Below, one piece after another: positions 6,801 to 13,740 of a DNA stretch of 64,000 nt (within the stretch, counting starts at the first letter, position 1; each line of letters opens with the position of its first letter). Origin of the DNA: Viridibacterium sediminicola (GTDB lineage: Bacteria > Pseudomonadota > Gammaproteobacteria > Burkholderiales > Rhodocyclaceae); assembly GCF_039631295.1 (NCBI RefSeq), contig NZ_JBDIVE010000002.1, positions 310,001 to 374,000 of the forward strand, written 5' to 3'. The position numbers and the translations under genes are program-made. Below the pieces are notes generated by a model. That model was not told the origin of the DNA and made no database searches. It was given only the letters and a program-made list of their open reading frames with translations.

Positions 6801-7805
6801 CCCGCGCTCCGGCGCTACGACGATGGTCACGTCCTTCTTGTTCAGCAGCCACTTCCAGGAAATCAGCTCATCGCCGGGCGCCATTTTCTTCGGGGTCACG
6901 TCGGGATTGTGGAAGTAGATCGAAAGCGTCTGGCCGTCCGACAGCTCGAAAATCGCCGCCACGTTTGCCACGCCGCGTTGGGTGAAGGGTTCCGTGACCT
7001 GCAAGCCCAGCGGCTTCACCGCGCCGGGCGTGCGCTCCATGACCTTCTTGAGGATTTCCATCTGGCGCGGCAGGCGGGCGAACTGAACGACCATGGCGTC
7101 CAGCACCAGGATGCCGCCGTCTGCATCGGCGATGATGTCGGCGGCCGTGCACGCGTCGAGCAGCAGGCCGTCGCTGCCGTCGTCACGGCGAACGTCATAC
7201 AGCAGGCGATCCAGTGTGGTATTGATCGGCTCGGCCTGGCTGTTCCAGAAAGTGCGATTCATGGTTTGCCCTTCGTGTGGCAGTTGGTTCGCGGTAAGCG
7301 GCCGGCTCATGTCGCCACGGCGCAGCCACCACTTGAGTTGAGGGATTGAGACCGGCGTGAGGCTATCCAGGCCCGGCCAGCCGCGCTCATAGCTCGCGAG
7401 GTACGCGGCACGCGCGGCAGCCTCATCGACAAACGCCAGCATGACCTTGTGCTCATCGAATTGGCCGTCGACGTATTGGTTGATCACGTATGCGGTATCC
7501 GCCAGAGGCCATGTGCCGACAAACACGTCCACCGGATCACCATCGGCGCCGCGCGTGCCCTCGATGTCGCCGTAGTGCGCGCCCATGCGCGATTCCCAGG
7601 CCTGGCCGTTCTTGTCGGTTCCGCGCCGGATGCTGTTGCGCGGCTGCTCAATGGCGAGCGGCAGGCCGTAGAGCCGGAGCCGGCCCTTTTTGTAGTTGCC
7701 TGCCTCGCACATAGCGGGCGTCGGCGTGCGGCGGTCGTTGTCCCCGAAGTCACCTTCATGGGCCGCGCGCTCGATCATGGCGAGAAGTTCGGCATGGTTG
7801 CTCAT
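3858..7805 (-). CDS. Large phage polyvalent protein with N-terminal inorganic-pyrophosphatase-like domain
   Basis: This encodes 1,315 residues, the last gene of the late operon. Residues about 38-170 match the pyrophosphatase-like domain of phage polyvalent proteins: KKGRLRLYGLPLAIEQPRNS, then HYGDIEGTRGADGDPVDVFV, in which D88-V94 (DGDPVDV) fits the classical pyrophosphatase metal/phosphate signature. A long central region has coiled coil (about 360-420) and no domains I can name. The C-terminal 350 residues are acidic. Polyvalent proteins are generally thought to be packaged and injected to counter host defences. Its position just after a DarA-related gene supports that. The specific substrate is unknown. 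Confidence 0.6.
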   Translation of the reverse strand: MSNHAELLAMIERAAHEGDFGDNDRRTPTPAMCEAGNYKKGRLRLYGLPLAIEQPRNSIRRGTDKNGQAWESRMGAHYGDIEGTRGADGDPVDVFVGTWPLADTAYVINQYVDGQFDEHKVMLAFVDEAAARAAYLASYERGWPGLDSLTPVSIPQLKWWLRRGDMSRPLTANQLPHEGQTMNRTFWNSQAEPINTTLDRLLYDVRRDDGSDGLLLDACTAADIIADADGGILVLDAMVVQFARLPRQMEILKKVMERTPGAVKPLGLQVTEPFTQRGVANVAAIFELSDGQTLSIYFHNPDVTPKKMAPGDELISWKWLLNKKDVTIVVAPERGQELNVREVARRVLKLAEKNSAAFARANANRAARMENIASLKSEVAALETELASAQHELEVAQQEAVDRQAAKDKAAAEVSIEEVAAAMDKTRGWSAWWSDEAINATINQAAVQGWVRRPSTSQVEWTDKGIAAYRAWKDAQPTLADAAKVAVETALSELGATREEWQVGATEGFELIAANYSGSALSIRVDQAGNVLIMAGGGREESAPSDPVQIAQAIKDLVAPPAVAEDQSPFRHMGLQISIRNVKDADGTVKTRWTVQTPENMEREQRGERQIGGDSIVDSREAAINEAEFLIRQDEERKKRIAEADAAEEADRAAKAAIVERFAEFVAYKGYSPAVAEKARAALMTMYASGKRMYELVADLVAEGRFIGEYGGRRTLENSEGYMLEEKKVGKVGMDYAEWLIGKRDQMISDTSAPIASLTGTELGDFPDTPEGKKALREAAKALLYGMRGDMVPCPAIGREVEIRRRSIKETLAFSADPRKLKLIPAIKEMIGSAVLEYREDNHKLDKKPGVATYYRLATTVMLEAAPLRVSVVIAEDRDGTLYYDFMINRDAAAERTTALDSSSAAEVPSSPLNDNSKNPGDLNVGQQDESVNVFDSADEGPMVFNLFIEGEAPEVLDDESPAPAVPSAQFERYADFIREKAGVVGNGMIQEIKVDPGFEDGEAEKLLALIAELNPEGKQPANQDDVLAAIKALRPFLSKAQMSVMGTATRGEEGQWFKDKFVELAELIKTMPRSYGQDGKGDQALAYLHYFTGGSDFWITELDSEGDGTEQAFGLAKIQVAKLGYISIAEIVAAGAELDLHWTPKTLAEINGSEGDQGDDDEKMEAIRRQLDDEKTWVSQGDFSPDSVAESRSPAVLRYLSENTGEAESHAAELSRLWAERANTQPVEPQPVPQPVNDGRVEGSATDPHAVDRALFQSVIDGTVPDMLAPELADQLEAAYARIAGDAELESLFERAVNAYTSSAMKSTDSLAVA

Positions 7806-7914
7806 GCCTCAGATTGTCAGCGCGTGCCCGCGATCAGGCCGCGCCGGTTTTCCGCAGCAAACTACTCTTTGGGATTCCCGTTTCTTGGCCGCTACTCAGC
7901 CCACGAAGAGAGAG

Positions 7915-8034
7915 CTATCGGTCGTTGATGATAATTGCGCCGCCGATGTGCAGAGCATGTCCGTTGGCCTGAAAGCCGCTAGCGTTCGCTTCTACGCACC
8001 GGATGACGTGCGTTTCGCCAGGGCCTACGTGCGC
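7915..8034 (-). other. In-frame 39-codon extension after the amber stop of the DarA-related gene
   Basis: Directly after the TAG stop at 8035-8037 the same frame stays open for 39 sense codons to a second TAG at 7915. It reads AHVGPGETHVIRCVEANASG then FQANGHALHIGGAIIINDR, which looks like real protein. It has no ATG, GTG or TTG. Either it is reached by amber readthrough, or it is the cut-off end of a longer ancestral protein. Nothing else is recognisable in the 229-bp gap up to the gene at 7805. Confidence 0.35.
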
Positions 8035-8604
8035 CTACGCGGCCTCGCCTTGCACTGCCACGCCGACCAGCTCAGGATTCGCCGAATCACCAGCATTCAG
8101 CGCATCATCCATGACCGGCTCCGGCGGCGCGTCGCGCAGCGCGCTGATCTTCTCGCGCACATCAGCAATGGCCTCCTTGAGCGAATCGCGCTTCGCGGTA
8201 AGCACAGCCTCAATCTTCGGCGCGGTACTGCGCACACCGGCAGGCGTCACGACCTTGGCTGCCGCCAGCTTTTTCTGATAGGCCGCGCGACCTTTCGCCA
8301 TGGCGCCGGCGAGCTCGGCGAACGCTTCTTCGTGGTCGTCCTGGTTCTTGATCGGGAACGGCTTGCCATTGAGAAGCGCTTGAAAAATATCGCCGGTCTC
8401 TTTGATGCGCAGAACAACCACTTGCGAATCGGCGAACGTCAGCGTCATTTCACGATAGGCCACGCCTGACGTTTTTTTGATCGTGCTCGATACGTCCTGC
8501 GCGACGACTGCGGCGCCGGCTTTTGCGAAAAACTTGGCTGCCAATTTCGCAGCCCGGTCCTTCGTGGACAGATCGGCGAATGAAAAGAGTAGATGCTTTG
8601 CCAT
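8035..8604 (-). CDS. DarA-related (defence against restriction) phage protein
   Basis: This encodes 189 residues with GGAG 6 bases before the ATG. The N-terminal half (FSFADLSTKDRAAKLAAKFF, then GVAYREMTLTFADSQVVVLR and GDIFQALLNGKPFPIKNQDD) matches proteins annotated as DarA-related in phages of beta- and gammaproteobacteria. The second half is a long charged helix. In phage P1, Dar proteins are packaged in the head and protect injected DNA from type I restriction. Whether this homologue does so is inference. It is followed by the polyvalent protein gene, probably in the same transcript. Confidence 0.65.
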   Translation of the reverse strand: MAKHLLFSFADLSTKDRAAKLAAKFFAKAGAAVVAQDVSSTIKKTSGVAYREMTLTFADSQVVVLRIKETGDIFQALLNGKPFPIKNQDDHEEAFAELAGAMAKGRAAYQKKLAAAKVVTPAGVRSTAPKIEAVLTAKRDSLKEAIADVREKISALRDAPPEPVMDDALNAGDSANPELVGVAVQGEAA

Positions 8605-8616
8605 AATAACTCCGGG

Positions 8617-9321
8617 TTATGAACCAGTCCGTGGAGGGCTCGTGATGCCTCCGCCGCTGCCGTGCTCTTCGTGATCGTGATTTCGCAGACTGACATCGCC
8701 CGCCACTACGTCGCCATCCTCCACCACGACCCCGCCCTCGCTGATCTTCATGCTGCCCACCACATCCATGGCGGCCTGACCATCAGCAGCACCTTCGCCG
8801 GATACGCTCAGCACGCCAGCTACCTGCAGATTGCCAGTGCAGTTCGTGAGGGGCGCATCGTTTGTGATTTCAGGCGCCTTTATGGTTACGTGCGTGAGAG
8901 ATTCCGCGTAAATGTCCTCGGCTGCGTAGATCTTCACTGTCGCGGTTTTTGACCTGATCACGATGTCCTCGCCTGCGATCATGTTCATCAGCATCTCAGC
9001 GAGCAGCTCCATGTTCGTGTGGTGCCAGCGCCGCCAATCAACGGAGTTTCCGCTCTGCGGGTTACGGTAGCCGGTAATGATCGGGTACCGTGGATCGCCG
9101 CCGATGAAGGACACCCACACCGGATCGTCCGAAAGGATCTCGATTTCGGTCTGAAAGCGCCCATTGCGTGACTTGTCACCAATCGGGTACTCAATTTCGG
9201 CCAACGGCAGCACATCGGCACCGTCGGTGATGCCCGGGATCTCGACACGGCACATGCGAGTATCCTGCTCGTACGACTTCACCACGGCAGGCCAGCGCCC
9301 CGGATACAGCTCTACGCTCAC
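8617..9321 (-). CDS. Baseplate central spike protein (gpV-like)
   Basis: This encodes 234 residues. The N-terminal OB-fold-like part (PGRWPAVVKSYEQDTRMCRV, then DPVWVSFIGGDPRYPIITGY) is typical of baseplate assembly protein V. A repetitive beta-helix stretch follows (ITNDAPLTNCTGNLQVAGVL). The C-terminal NHDHEEH resembles the HxH iron-binding apex of contractile-tail spikes that pierce the outer membrane. The ATG overlaps the stop of the preceding hub gene by 4 bases, so the two are probably translated together and the proteins assemble side by side. Confidence 0.7.
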   Translation of the reverse strand: MSVELYPGRWPAVVKSYEQDTRMCRVEIPGITDGADVLPLAEIEYPIGDKSRNGRFQTEIEILSDDPVWVSFIGGDPRYPIITGYRNPQSGNSVDWRRWHHTNMELLAEMLMNMIAGEDIVIRSKTATVKIYAAEDIYAESLTHVTIKAPEITNDAPLTNCTGNLQVAGVLSVSGEGAADGQAAMDVVGSMKISEGGVVVEDGDVVAGDVSLRNHDHEEHGSGGGITSPPRTGS

Positions 9322-10217
9322 GAGAGCCCTCCCAGCCAGAAGCGGCTATACAACTCTCGACCATGGCCATCGGAGCCCGATTTGAAGACGTGCGCGGCGG
9401 TGATCACCGCCAGTGGCACGCCGCCCACGAAGTCAATCACATCGCCCGCGCAAACATGGCTCGAAAACGCTGCGCGCGGCACCACCTTCCTGACGAGCAG
9501 TGGATCACTCATATTGCGCAGCCGCAGGGCATTCGTGAACGGCGAGAACCGCACGCTACGCGCGGTTTCTCTTGCGCCATAAATCAGGCTGCCGCTCTCG
9601 TCGAGAGAGAAAAACCACGGCACCTCGTGACGCTCCAGGAATTCGCTCTTCACGTCCTGGGCATCGATGTTTGGCAAAGCCATAACCGATGACTGCTTGA
9701 ATAGATCGACAAGACGGAAGAACTGCAGCCGGCCCTTCTTCCAGCGCACAACCCCACCCTCTTCCTGCAGCACCTGTGCGATGTGGAAAGAGGGGGTACC
9801 GCCGACCAGGCACGAGAATCGCGGCACGGCGAAATCACCATCGACGTTCACCTTCGCGCCGGCGGCTCGGTAGATGGCCCCCAGGGTCGCGCGCTCTTTG
9901 ATGAGCGCACGGTCGCGACGATAGCTCACGCGCTTGCAATCATCGAGCATTGCCGTGATTTGGACGGCGCTCACCGGCGTATCGCCCTGCGCCGCCACGG
10001 CCGATATTGTCGGTACGGTCTTGGCGATGTGCATGACATCGCCAAGACCGGTCGTGACCGTGCGGCCCTCTGCCAGCATACTGGACAGGTCATCAGTGCC
10101 GGTCGTGCGGATAACCGCCTCTAGCGTCACCGGTACAGGAGCCAGATCGCTGCGCAGCACGGCCGATTCGATCAGATCGCCGGGGATCTGCCCGCCGCCT
10201 TCAAGCGTCAGAATCAT
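9318..10217 (-). CDS. Probable baseplate hub protein
   Basis: This encodes 299 residues just upstream of, and overlapping, the spike gene. In contractile phages the gene before the spike usually encodes the trimeric hub (gpD / gp27 type) that carries it. The sequence itself is divergent: MILTLEGGGQIPGDLIESAV, a central RVSYRRDRALIKERATLGAI helix, and a C-terminal beta-rich segment with VCAGDVIDFVGGVPLAVITA. No enzymatic motif is seen. The assignment rests mostly on position and size. Confidence 0.5.
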   Translation of the reverse strand: MILTLEGGGQIPGDLIESAVLRSDLAPVPVTLEAVIRTTGTDDLSSMLAEGRTVTTGLGDVMHIAKTVPTISAVAAQGDTPVSAVQITAMLDDCKRVSYRRDRALIKERATLGAIYRAAGAKVNVDGDFAVPRFSCLVGGTPSFHIAQVLQEEGGVVRWKKGRLQFFRLVDLFKQSSVMALPNIDAQDVKSEFLERHEVPWFFSLDESGSLIYGARETARSVRFSPFTNALRLRNMSDPLLVRKVVPRAAFSSHVCAGDVIDFVGGVPLAVITAAHVFKSGSDGHGRELYSRFWLGGLS

Positions 10218-10220
10218 GGC

Positions 10221-10586
10221 CTATACCGTGATGATCGGCTGGCAGAAAGCGCGCATCGGAAGATCTGTTTCGAGCGCGGTAATATCGGCTGCCACTTCGC
10301 CGCTTGATCGACCGAACGCCTCAATGCCCATCATGCGGGAGCCTTCAGCTTGCAGAACTGATTCGCGCTCGACGTAGAGAACGAACAAGGGGCGGATGAT
10401 CGCCCACTCGTCATCGGTCACATCGATATCGGCCGTCACAGTGAGCGCAGGGTCGGCCAGCTGAGCAAATGCGCCATAGAAGCGAGTAGCCGCAACGGCC
10501 TGGGCGAGCACCGTAGGGGCATCCAGCAGGATGCCCACAGGTCGCTCACCCTCGCTGAAGCGAGTTACATGCTCAGACAGCTTCAT
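10221..10586 (-). CDS. Hypothetical phage tail/baseplate protein
   Basis: This encodes 121 residues, lying 3 bases before the hub gene and overlapping its upstream neighbour by one base (TGATG). It is acidic and mostly helical (TVLAQAVAATRFYGAFAQLA), with no signal, membrane segment or recognised family. Its place between two structural genes suggests a virion or assembly role, for example a tail terminator or wedge component. That is inference only. Confidence 0.45.
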   Translation of the reverse strand: MKLSEHVTRFSEGERPVGILLDAPTVLAQAVAATRFYGAFAQLADPALTVTADIDVTDDEWAIIRPLFVLYVERESVLQAEGSRMMGIEAFGRSSGEVAADITALETDLPMRAFCQPIITV

Positions 10587-11086
10587 CAGCGGTAGTCAGT
10601 GCTGTTGCCCGGCAGATCGTCGCCGAAGTAGTGGAAGAACAGCGAGCCCGAAAAAGTCAGCGGCTGCGAGCGGTTTTCCCAGTCGCGATCAGCATTGTCC
10701 AGCTGCAAGAAGCACTCACGCAGCTTCTTGACGCGCAGGTATTTCAGAGGCGTGCCCTCATACACGCGAGCATTGAACTGACCGCCGTTCGCGAGCAGCG
10801 ACACAAGCATGGCATCAATGCTGCCCGAAGTGGTCTCGACGAATGACACCTGCCCCTGCAAAGCGATCTTGGCTTGTTGAGGCTGATAGATGATCGTGCC
10901 GAGCGGCCCGGGCATTTCAATTTCGCCCTGCGGCGTCAAAACCGGCCACGGCGCTTGCTTGGCCAGCAGCCAAGTGCTCTCGAAGCCCTCGATTTCAAGC
11001 GCGAAATCGCTGTTGATGGCTTTGGCGCCAAACGCCTGAGTCAGGCCAAAATTGCTCTGCAGGATTTTTCCGGTACTGACCGTCAT
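10586..11086 (-). CDS. Putative tail tube/baseplate protein
   Basis: This encodes 166 residues. The alternating hydrophobic pattern with PGPLGTIIYQPQQAKIALQG and LTFSGSLFFHYFGDDLP fits the beta-sandwich of tail tube or tube-initiator proteins, although I cannot match it to a named family. It opens the block of baseplate genes after the lysis cassette and its stop overlaps the next start. It could instead be a baseplate component. Confidence 0.4.
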   Translation of the reverse strand: MTVSTGKILQSNFGLTQAFGAKAINSDFALEIEGFESTWLLAKQAPWPVLTPQGEIEMPGPLGTIIYQPQQAKIALQGQVSFVETTSGSIDAMLVSLLANGGQFNARVYEGTPLKYLRVKKLRECFLQLDNADRDWENRSQPLTFSGSLFFHYFGDDLPGNSTDYR

Positions 11087-11105
11087 ATAAGGCCCCCAAG
11101 TTCGT

Positions 11106-11708
11106 TCATTCAGTGGAATCAGAGCCCGAATTTACGGCCGCCCTATCGTCGCTATCGGTCTTGTTTTCCGCTGGGCCATAGATGCGCTGATACCCGCGAA
11201 CTACTTCTTGGAGTCGCCCGTAGTTGATGGCGAGGGCGTCTGCGTCGGCTGCGATTCCGAAAAGATCTGCAGCAATCGCTGGCGGAAGGTCGGTTTCACT
11301 TCGTCCATCAGTTCCGCAGGCGGCGCGGGGAGTCTCGGCGACTGCACCACCAGTGGCGCCGGGCTGGAGTCCGACTCGGGCGGATTTGTAGGACAGCCGG
11401 ATAGAACCAGCGCGCAGGCCAGCAATAGTCCGATCAGCAGCATCTTTTTCACGTTGCAGCTCCTTTCGATGGTCTTCATCAACCTGCGCCTGCCTGGCCG
11501 CAGCTTCCTGCTCTGTCCTGCGCGCATCCGCCTGAGCCTTCTCGGCGGCCAGATGCGACTGCAGAACCTGCCTGTCGTAGTTCGTCTTGATGCTCGAAAT
11601 TTCGACTCCGGCCCTGGCCGACTCGACGCTGATTCCGTGCCGGTACCCGCCCCAGTAAAGCCCCGCCAGCAGAGCAATCACCGCGATGTCAAACAAGGTT
11701 ACTTTCAT
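11106..11708 (-). CDS. Rz: Rz-like inner-membrane spanin
   Basis: This encodes 200 residues starting at MKVTLFDIAVIALLAGLYWG, with GAGGAAG upstream. One N-terminal transmembrane helix (about residues 5-20) is followed by a long periplasmic coiled coil (about 40-100, RTEQEAAARQAQVDEDHRKE) and a variable tail. This is the layout of i-spanins, which join with Rz1 to fuse the inner and outer membranes in the last step of lysis. It follows the endolysin gene with a 4-base overlap. A second gene, Rz1, is nested within it in another frame. Confidence 0.8.
   Translation of the reverse strand: MKVTLFDIAVIALLAGLYWGGYRHGISVESARAGVEISSIKTNYDRQVLQSHLAAEKAQADARRTEQEAAARQAQVDEDHRKELQREKDAADRTIAGLRAGSIRLSYKSARVGLQPGATGGAVAETPRAACGTDGRSETDLPPAIAADLFGIAADADALAINYGRLQEVVRGYQRIYGPAENKTDSDDRAAVNSGSDSTE
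11201..11452 (-). CDS. Rz1: Rz1-like outer-membrane spanin lipoprotein, nested in Rz
   Basis: This encodes 83 residues from a GTG at 11452 with AAAGGAG about 7 bases upstream, lying entirely inside Rz in a different frame. The signal peptide VKKMLLIGLLLACALVLSGC ends in a lipobox (LSGC, Cys20). The mature part is proline-rich (TNPPESDSSPAPLV), as in Rz1 lipoproteins. It should be anchored in the outer membrane and pair with the C-terminus of Rz. Confidence 0.8.
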   Translation of the reverse strand: MKKMLLIGLLLACALVLSGCPTNPPESDSSPAPLVVQSPRLPAPPAELMDEVKPTFRQRLLQIFSESQPTQTPSPSTTGDSKK

Positions 11709-12364
11709 GGCTTCTTCCTCTCTTCCGCATCGGCGGCCTTGCATGCCGACCGGTACTTCTCTCCCTCGGCGAAGCGTCGAATAATCAGGCCCTTCAACGG
11801 CTTGAGGCTCCCCGTTGTGTATTGCCGGATCGGGTCACCAGGGGCCAGCAAGACGCGCCCCTTGCTGTCAGTGATCGGCTTGCCCGCGTAGATGTTCGGT
11901 GCCCGCTTGAGGCACTTTTTCGAGTCAGGATCTCGAACCAAGCAAAGCTCTTGGATCGGCGCCTTGATGTAGAAAGCGTCCGCGATTTCGTCACAGGACT
12001 TGCCGGCGTTGATCGCGGCCACCGGTGCCGATCTGCACGCGGCGCCGGTGTTGAAATTGAAGTCGACCAGAGCCTCGAATTCGTCGCGCGCCAGCGGCCG
12101 CCTGATGCAGTTCGCCAGCGGCTTTGCCGCCTCTTCCAGATCTGCTTTCAGATACGCATCGCACTGCTCCGGCGTAGCCGTATCACCCCGGCGCACGCCG
12201 CGCGTGTGGCCAACACAAATCGTCGGCAGCTCCCAGCCCATACCTGGGTCCGGGTAAGCCTTCAGCTCGCTCCCTTCCATACTGCGGGCAAAGTAGATGG
12301 CGCCTGCAGAGGCCCCGCCAGCGACTAGCAGCGTCGCCAAGGCCCGTTTGAGATGTTCAAACAC
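11705..12364 (-). CDS. SAR-type endolysin, GH24 lysozyme
   Basis: This encodes 219 residues. Residues 8-26 (ALATLLVAGGASAGAIYFA) form a Gly/Ala-rich signal-arrest-release segment. The catalytic region follows directly, with E30, D39 and T48 in MEGSELKAYPDPGMGW...PTICVGHT matching the E-8-D-T triad of T4/P1-type muramidases, here with about three extra residues between Asp and Thr. It cleaves the peptidoglycan glycan strand after release from the membrane. It also contains six other cysteines (about 70-150) that could control folding. It lies between holin and spanin genes. Confidence 0.8.
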   Translation of the reverse strand: MFEHLKRALATLLVAGGASAGAIYFARSMEGSELKAYPDPGMGWELPTICVGHTRGVRRGDTATPEQCDAYLKADLEEAAKPLANCIRRPLARDEFEALVDFNFNTGAACRSAPVAAINAGKSCDEIADAFYIKAPIQELCLVRDPDSKKCLKRAPNIYAGKPITDSKGRVLLAPGDPIRQYTTGSLKPLKGLIIRRFAEGEKYRSACKAADAEERKKP

Positions 12365-12375
12365 GGCTGCCGCCC

Positions 12376-12669
12376 CTAATCGTTGATCGAGAGCGGGGTT
12401 CGCGGGTCACGCAGCCGGCGCTTCTTCAGCCGGTGAAGCTCGCGCTCTTCCAGGCGCCGAGAGAGCGCGCAATAACCCTGAATCAGCAGCCCCAAAATGC
12501 CAACCGCCATGCCGACGTAAATCCCAGCATCGGAAAGCGCGAATGACTGCGCAGAACTCGCCAGCGCGGGGACATGCGCAGCGGCTTGTGATGATGCGGA
12601 AGCAGCGCCGCACCCCGCAGCGGTCGCGCCACCGCAATAGGTCATCCATGTTCCGATGCGCTCTCTCAT
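12376..12669 (-). CDS. Putative holin
   Basis: This encodes 97 residues from MRERIGTWMTYCGG (GAGG 7 bases upstream; an upstream ATG at 12696 has no good site). A first hydrophobic stretch rich in Gly/Ala is followed by a clear transmembrane helix, AGIYVGMAVGILGLLIQGYC, and a strongly basic cytoplasmic tail (RRLEERELHRLKKRRLR). That pattern fits two-helix phage holins. Placed immediately before the endolysin gene, it should time membrane depolarisation or permeabilisation for SAR endolysin release. Confidence 0.65.
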   Translation of the reverse strand: MRERIGTWMTYCGGATAAGCGAASASSQAAAHVPALASSAQSFALSDAGIYVGMAVGILGLLIQGYCALSRRLEERELHRLKKRRLRDPRTPLSIND

Positions 12670-12731
12670 GCATACGCCTCGAAACGACCGCTGCATCCCT
12701 GATCAATCACCACCGCAACCCCCTGAGCGTT

Positions 12732-13051
12732 TTATCTGCGCCGGCCGATTCCGGCCGTCACTTTCGCCACAACACCAAGGGCCTGGATGACAGAGTTCAG
12801 ACGTTCTGCAATGCCGCTCTGCATTCGGTTCTCTAATTCGCGGGCCTTGCTCCAGTCAGCAAACGCCCGCCCCTCAAAGAACTCTCGCGCATCGCTCTCT
12901 GTCACATCAAACGCTTGGTGAAGCGGTGTGTGTGAATATAAAGAGAGGCTATGCGCAAGCCCTTTAAGGTTTTCCGCCCAGTCGTAGCGTCGCCTCGGAG
13001 AGACAGGCGCGTACTGGAAATCGCGCGGGCGGCAGGTTTTCTGCAGCCCCC
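12732..13051 (-). other. Probable +1 frameshift extension of the tail assembly chaperone gene
   Basis: The +1 frame of the gene at 12964-13740 is open from a run of five G (13047-13051 on this strand) to a TAA at 12732. It would add 104 residues, including QYAPVSPRRRYDWAENLKGL and SDAREFFEGRAFADWSKARE, with no start codon of its own near the beginning. A tRNA on GGG can slip one base onto GGG again at this site. Tail chaperone genes of many phages use such frameshifts. Confidence 0.5.
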
Positions 13052-13740
13052 TCCTTTTCTGCGGGGAGAATCAGGATCCCGCCGTCTGCCGCAAATTCGT
13101 AGCGAAAGAGATGATGCTGCGCCTCGCGCGCCAGGTAGTACCCGTTCAGCAGGGCCGTGAATGCGCTTTCGGGGAGAGTCAGCAGAGTTGCGATTCTGCC
13201 AGTCAGGTATTTGTCATACGCGCCAGCATTGAGCGTGTCCGGCGTTTCTTCACCATCTCTGACCAGCTGCGCGGCCATAGCCCCGGTCAGCCAATGGATG
13301 CGTCCGGTAACAGGCTGGCCATCATCCAGAACATCACCCTCTGTGCGCTCGATGGCCTCGACCATCGCCCCAGTGAGGTGCCGCAGAAACCAGCGATCAC
13401 CGCCCACATCACCCACCTCGACATGATCGGACCCTTCCGGGTAGTCGGCGGTGGCATCCAGGTAATCCGAGAGTTTCCCGTTGTCGCCGAGCGCGAAGTC
13501 CGCGCCAGTCTCTGATACGACAGCAAGATAGTGGGCGACCGCCAGAACTCGCTCTTGGACAGTCCATTCAAGTGGATTGCTTGGCCCCTTCGAGACATGC
13601 ACTACGGCAGACAGAAAAGCCGTTTCTGCCTCCTCGACGTGCCCCTCCTGAATCCCTGCGACACGCAGGCCTTTGCCCATCGGAATCTCGGACATCTGGG
13701 CGACAATGCGGCGCGTGATGAACGGGGGAAAAACAATCAT
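12964..13740 (-). CDS. Putative tail assembly chaperone (zero-frame product)
   Basis: This encodes 258 residues from MIVFPPFITRRIVAQM, the ATG overlapping the stop of the preceding gene (ATGA). No enzymatic motif is found. The sequence is acidic, with WTVQERVLAVAHYLAVVSET and DRWFLRHLTGAMVEAIERTE. Its place after the sheath/tube genes, together with a long out-of-frame continuation, fits a tail assembly chaperone made in two lengths. A 335-residue product would arise by slipping +1 at codon 231. In most phages the tape-measure gene follows, but here the lysis cassette does. Confidence in function is moderate to low. Confidence 0.45.
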   Translation of the reverse strand: MIVFPPFITRRIVAQMSEIPMGKGLRVAGIQEGHVEEAETAFLSAVVHVSKGPSNPLEWTVQERVLAVAHYLAVVSETGADFALGDNGKLSDYLDATADYPEGSDHVEVGDVGGDRWFLRHLTGAMVEAIERTEGDVLDDGQPVTGRIHWLTGAMAAQLVRDGEETPDTLNAGAYDKYLTGRIATLLTLPESAFTALLNGYYLAREAQHHLFRYEFAADGGILILPAEKEGAAENLPPARFPVRACLSEATLRLGGKP

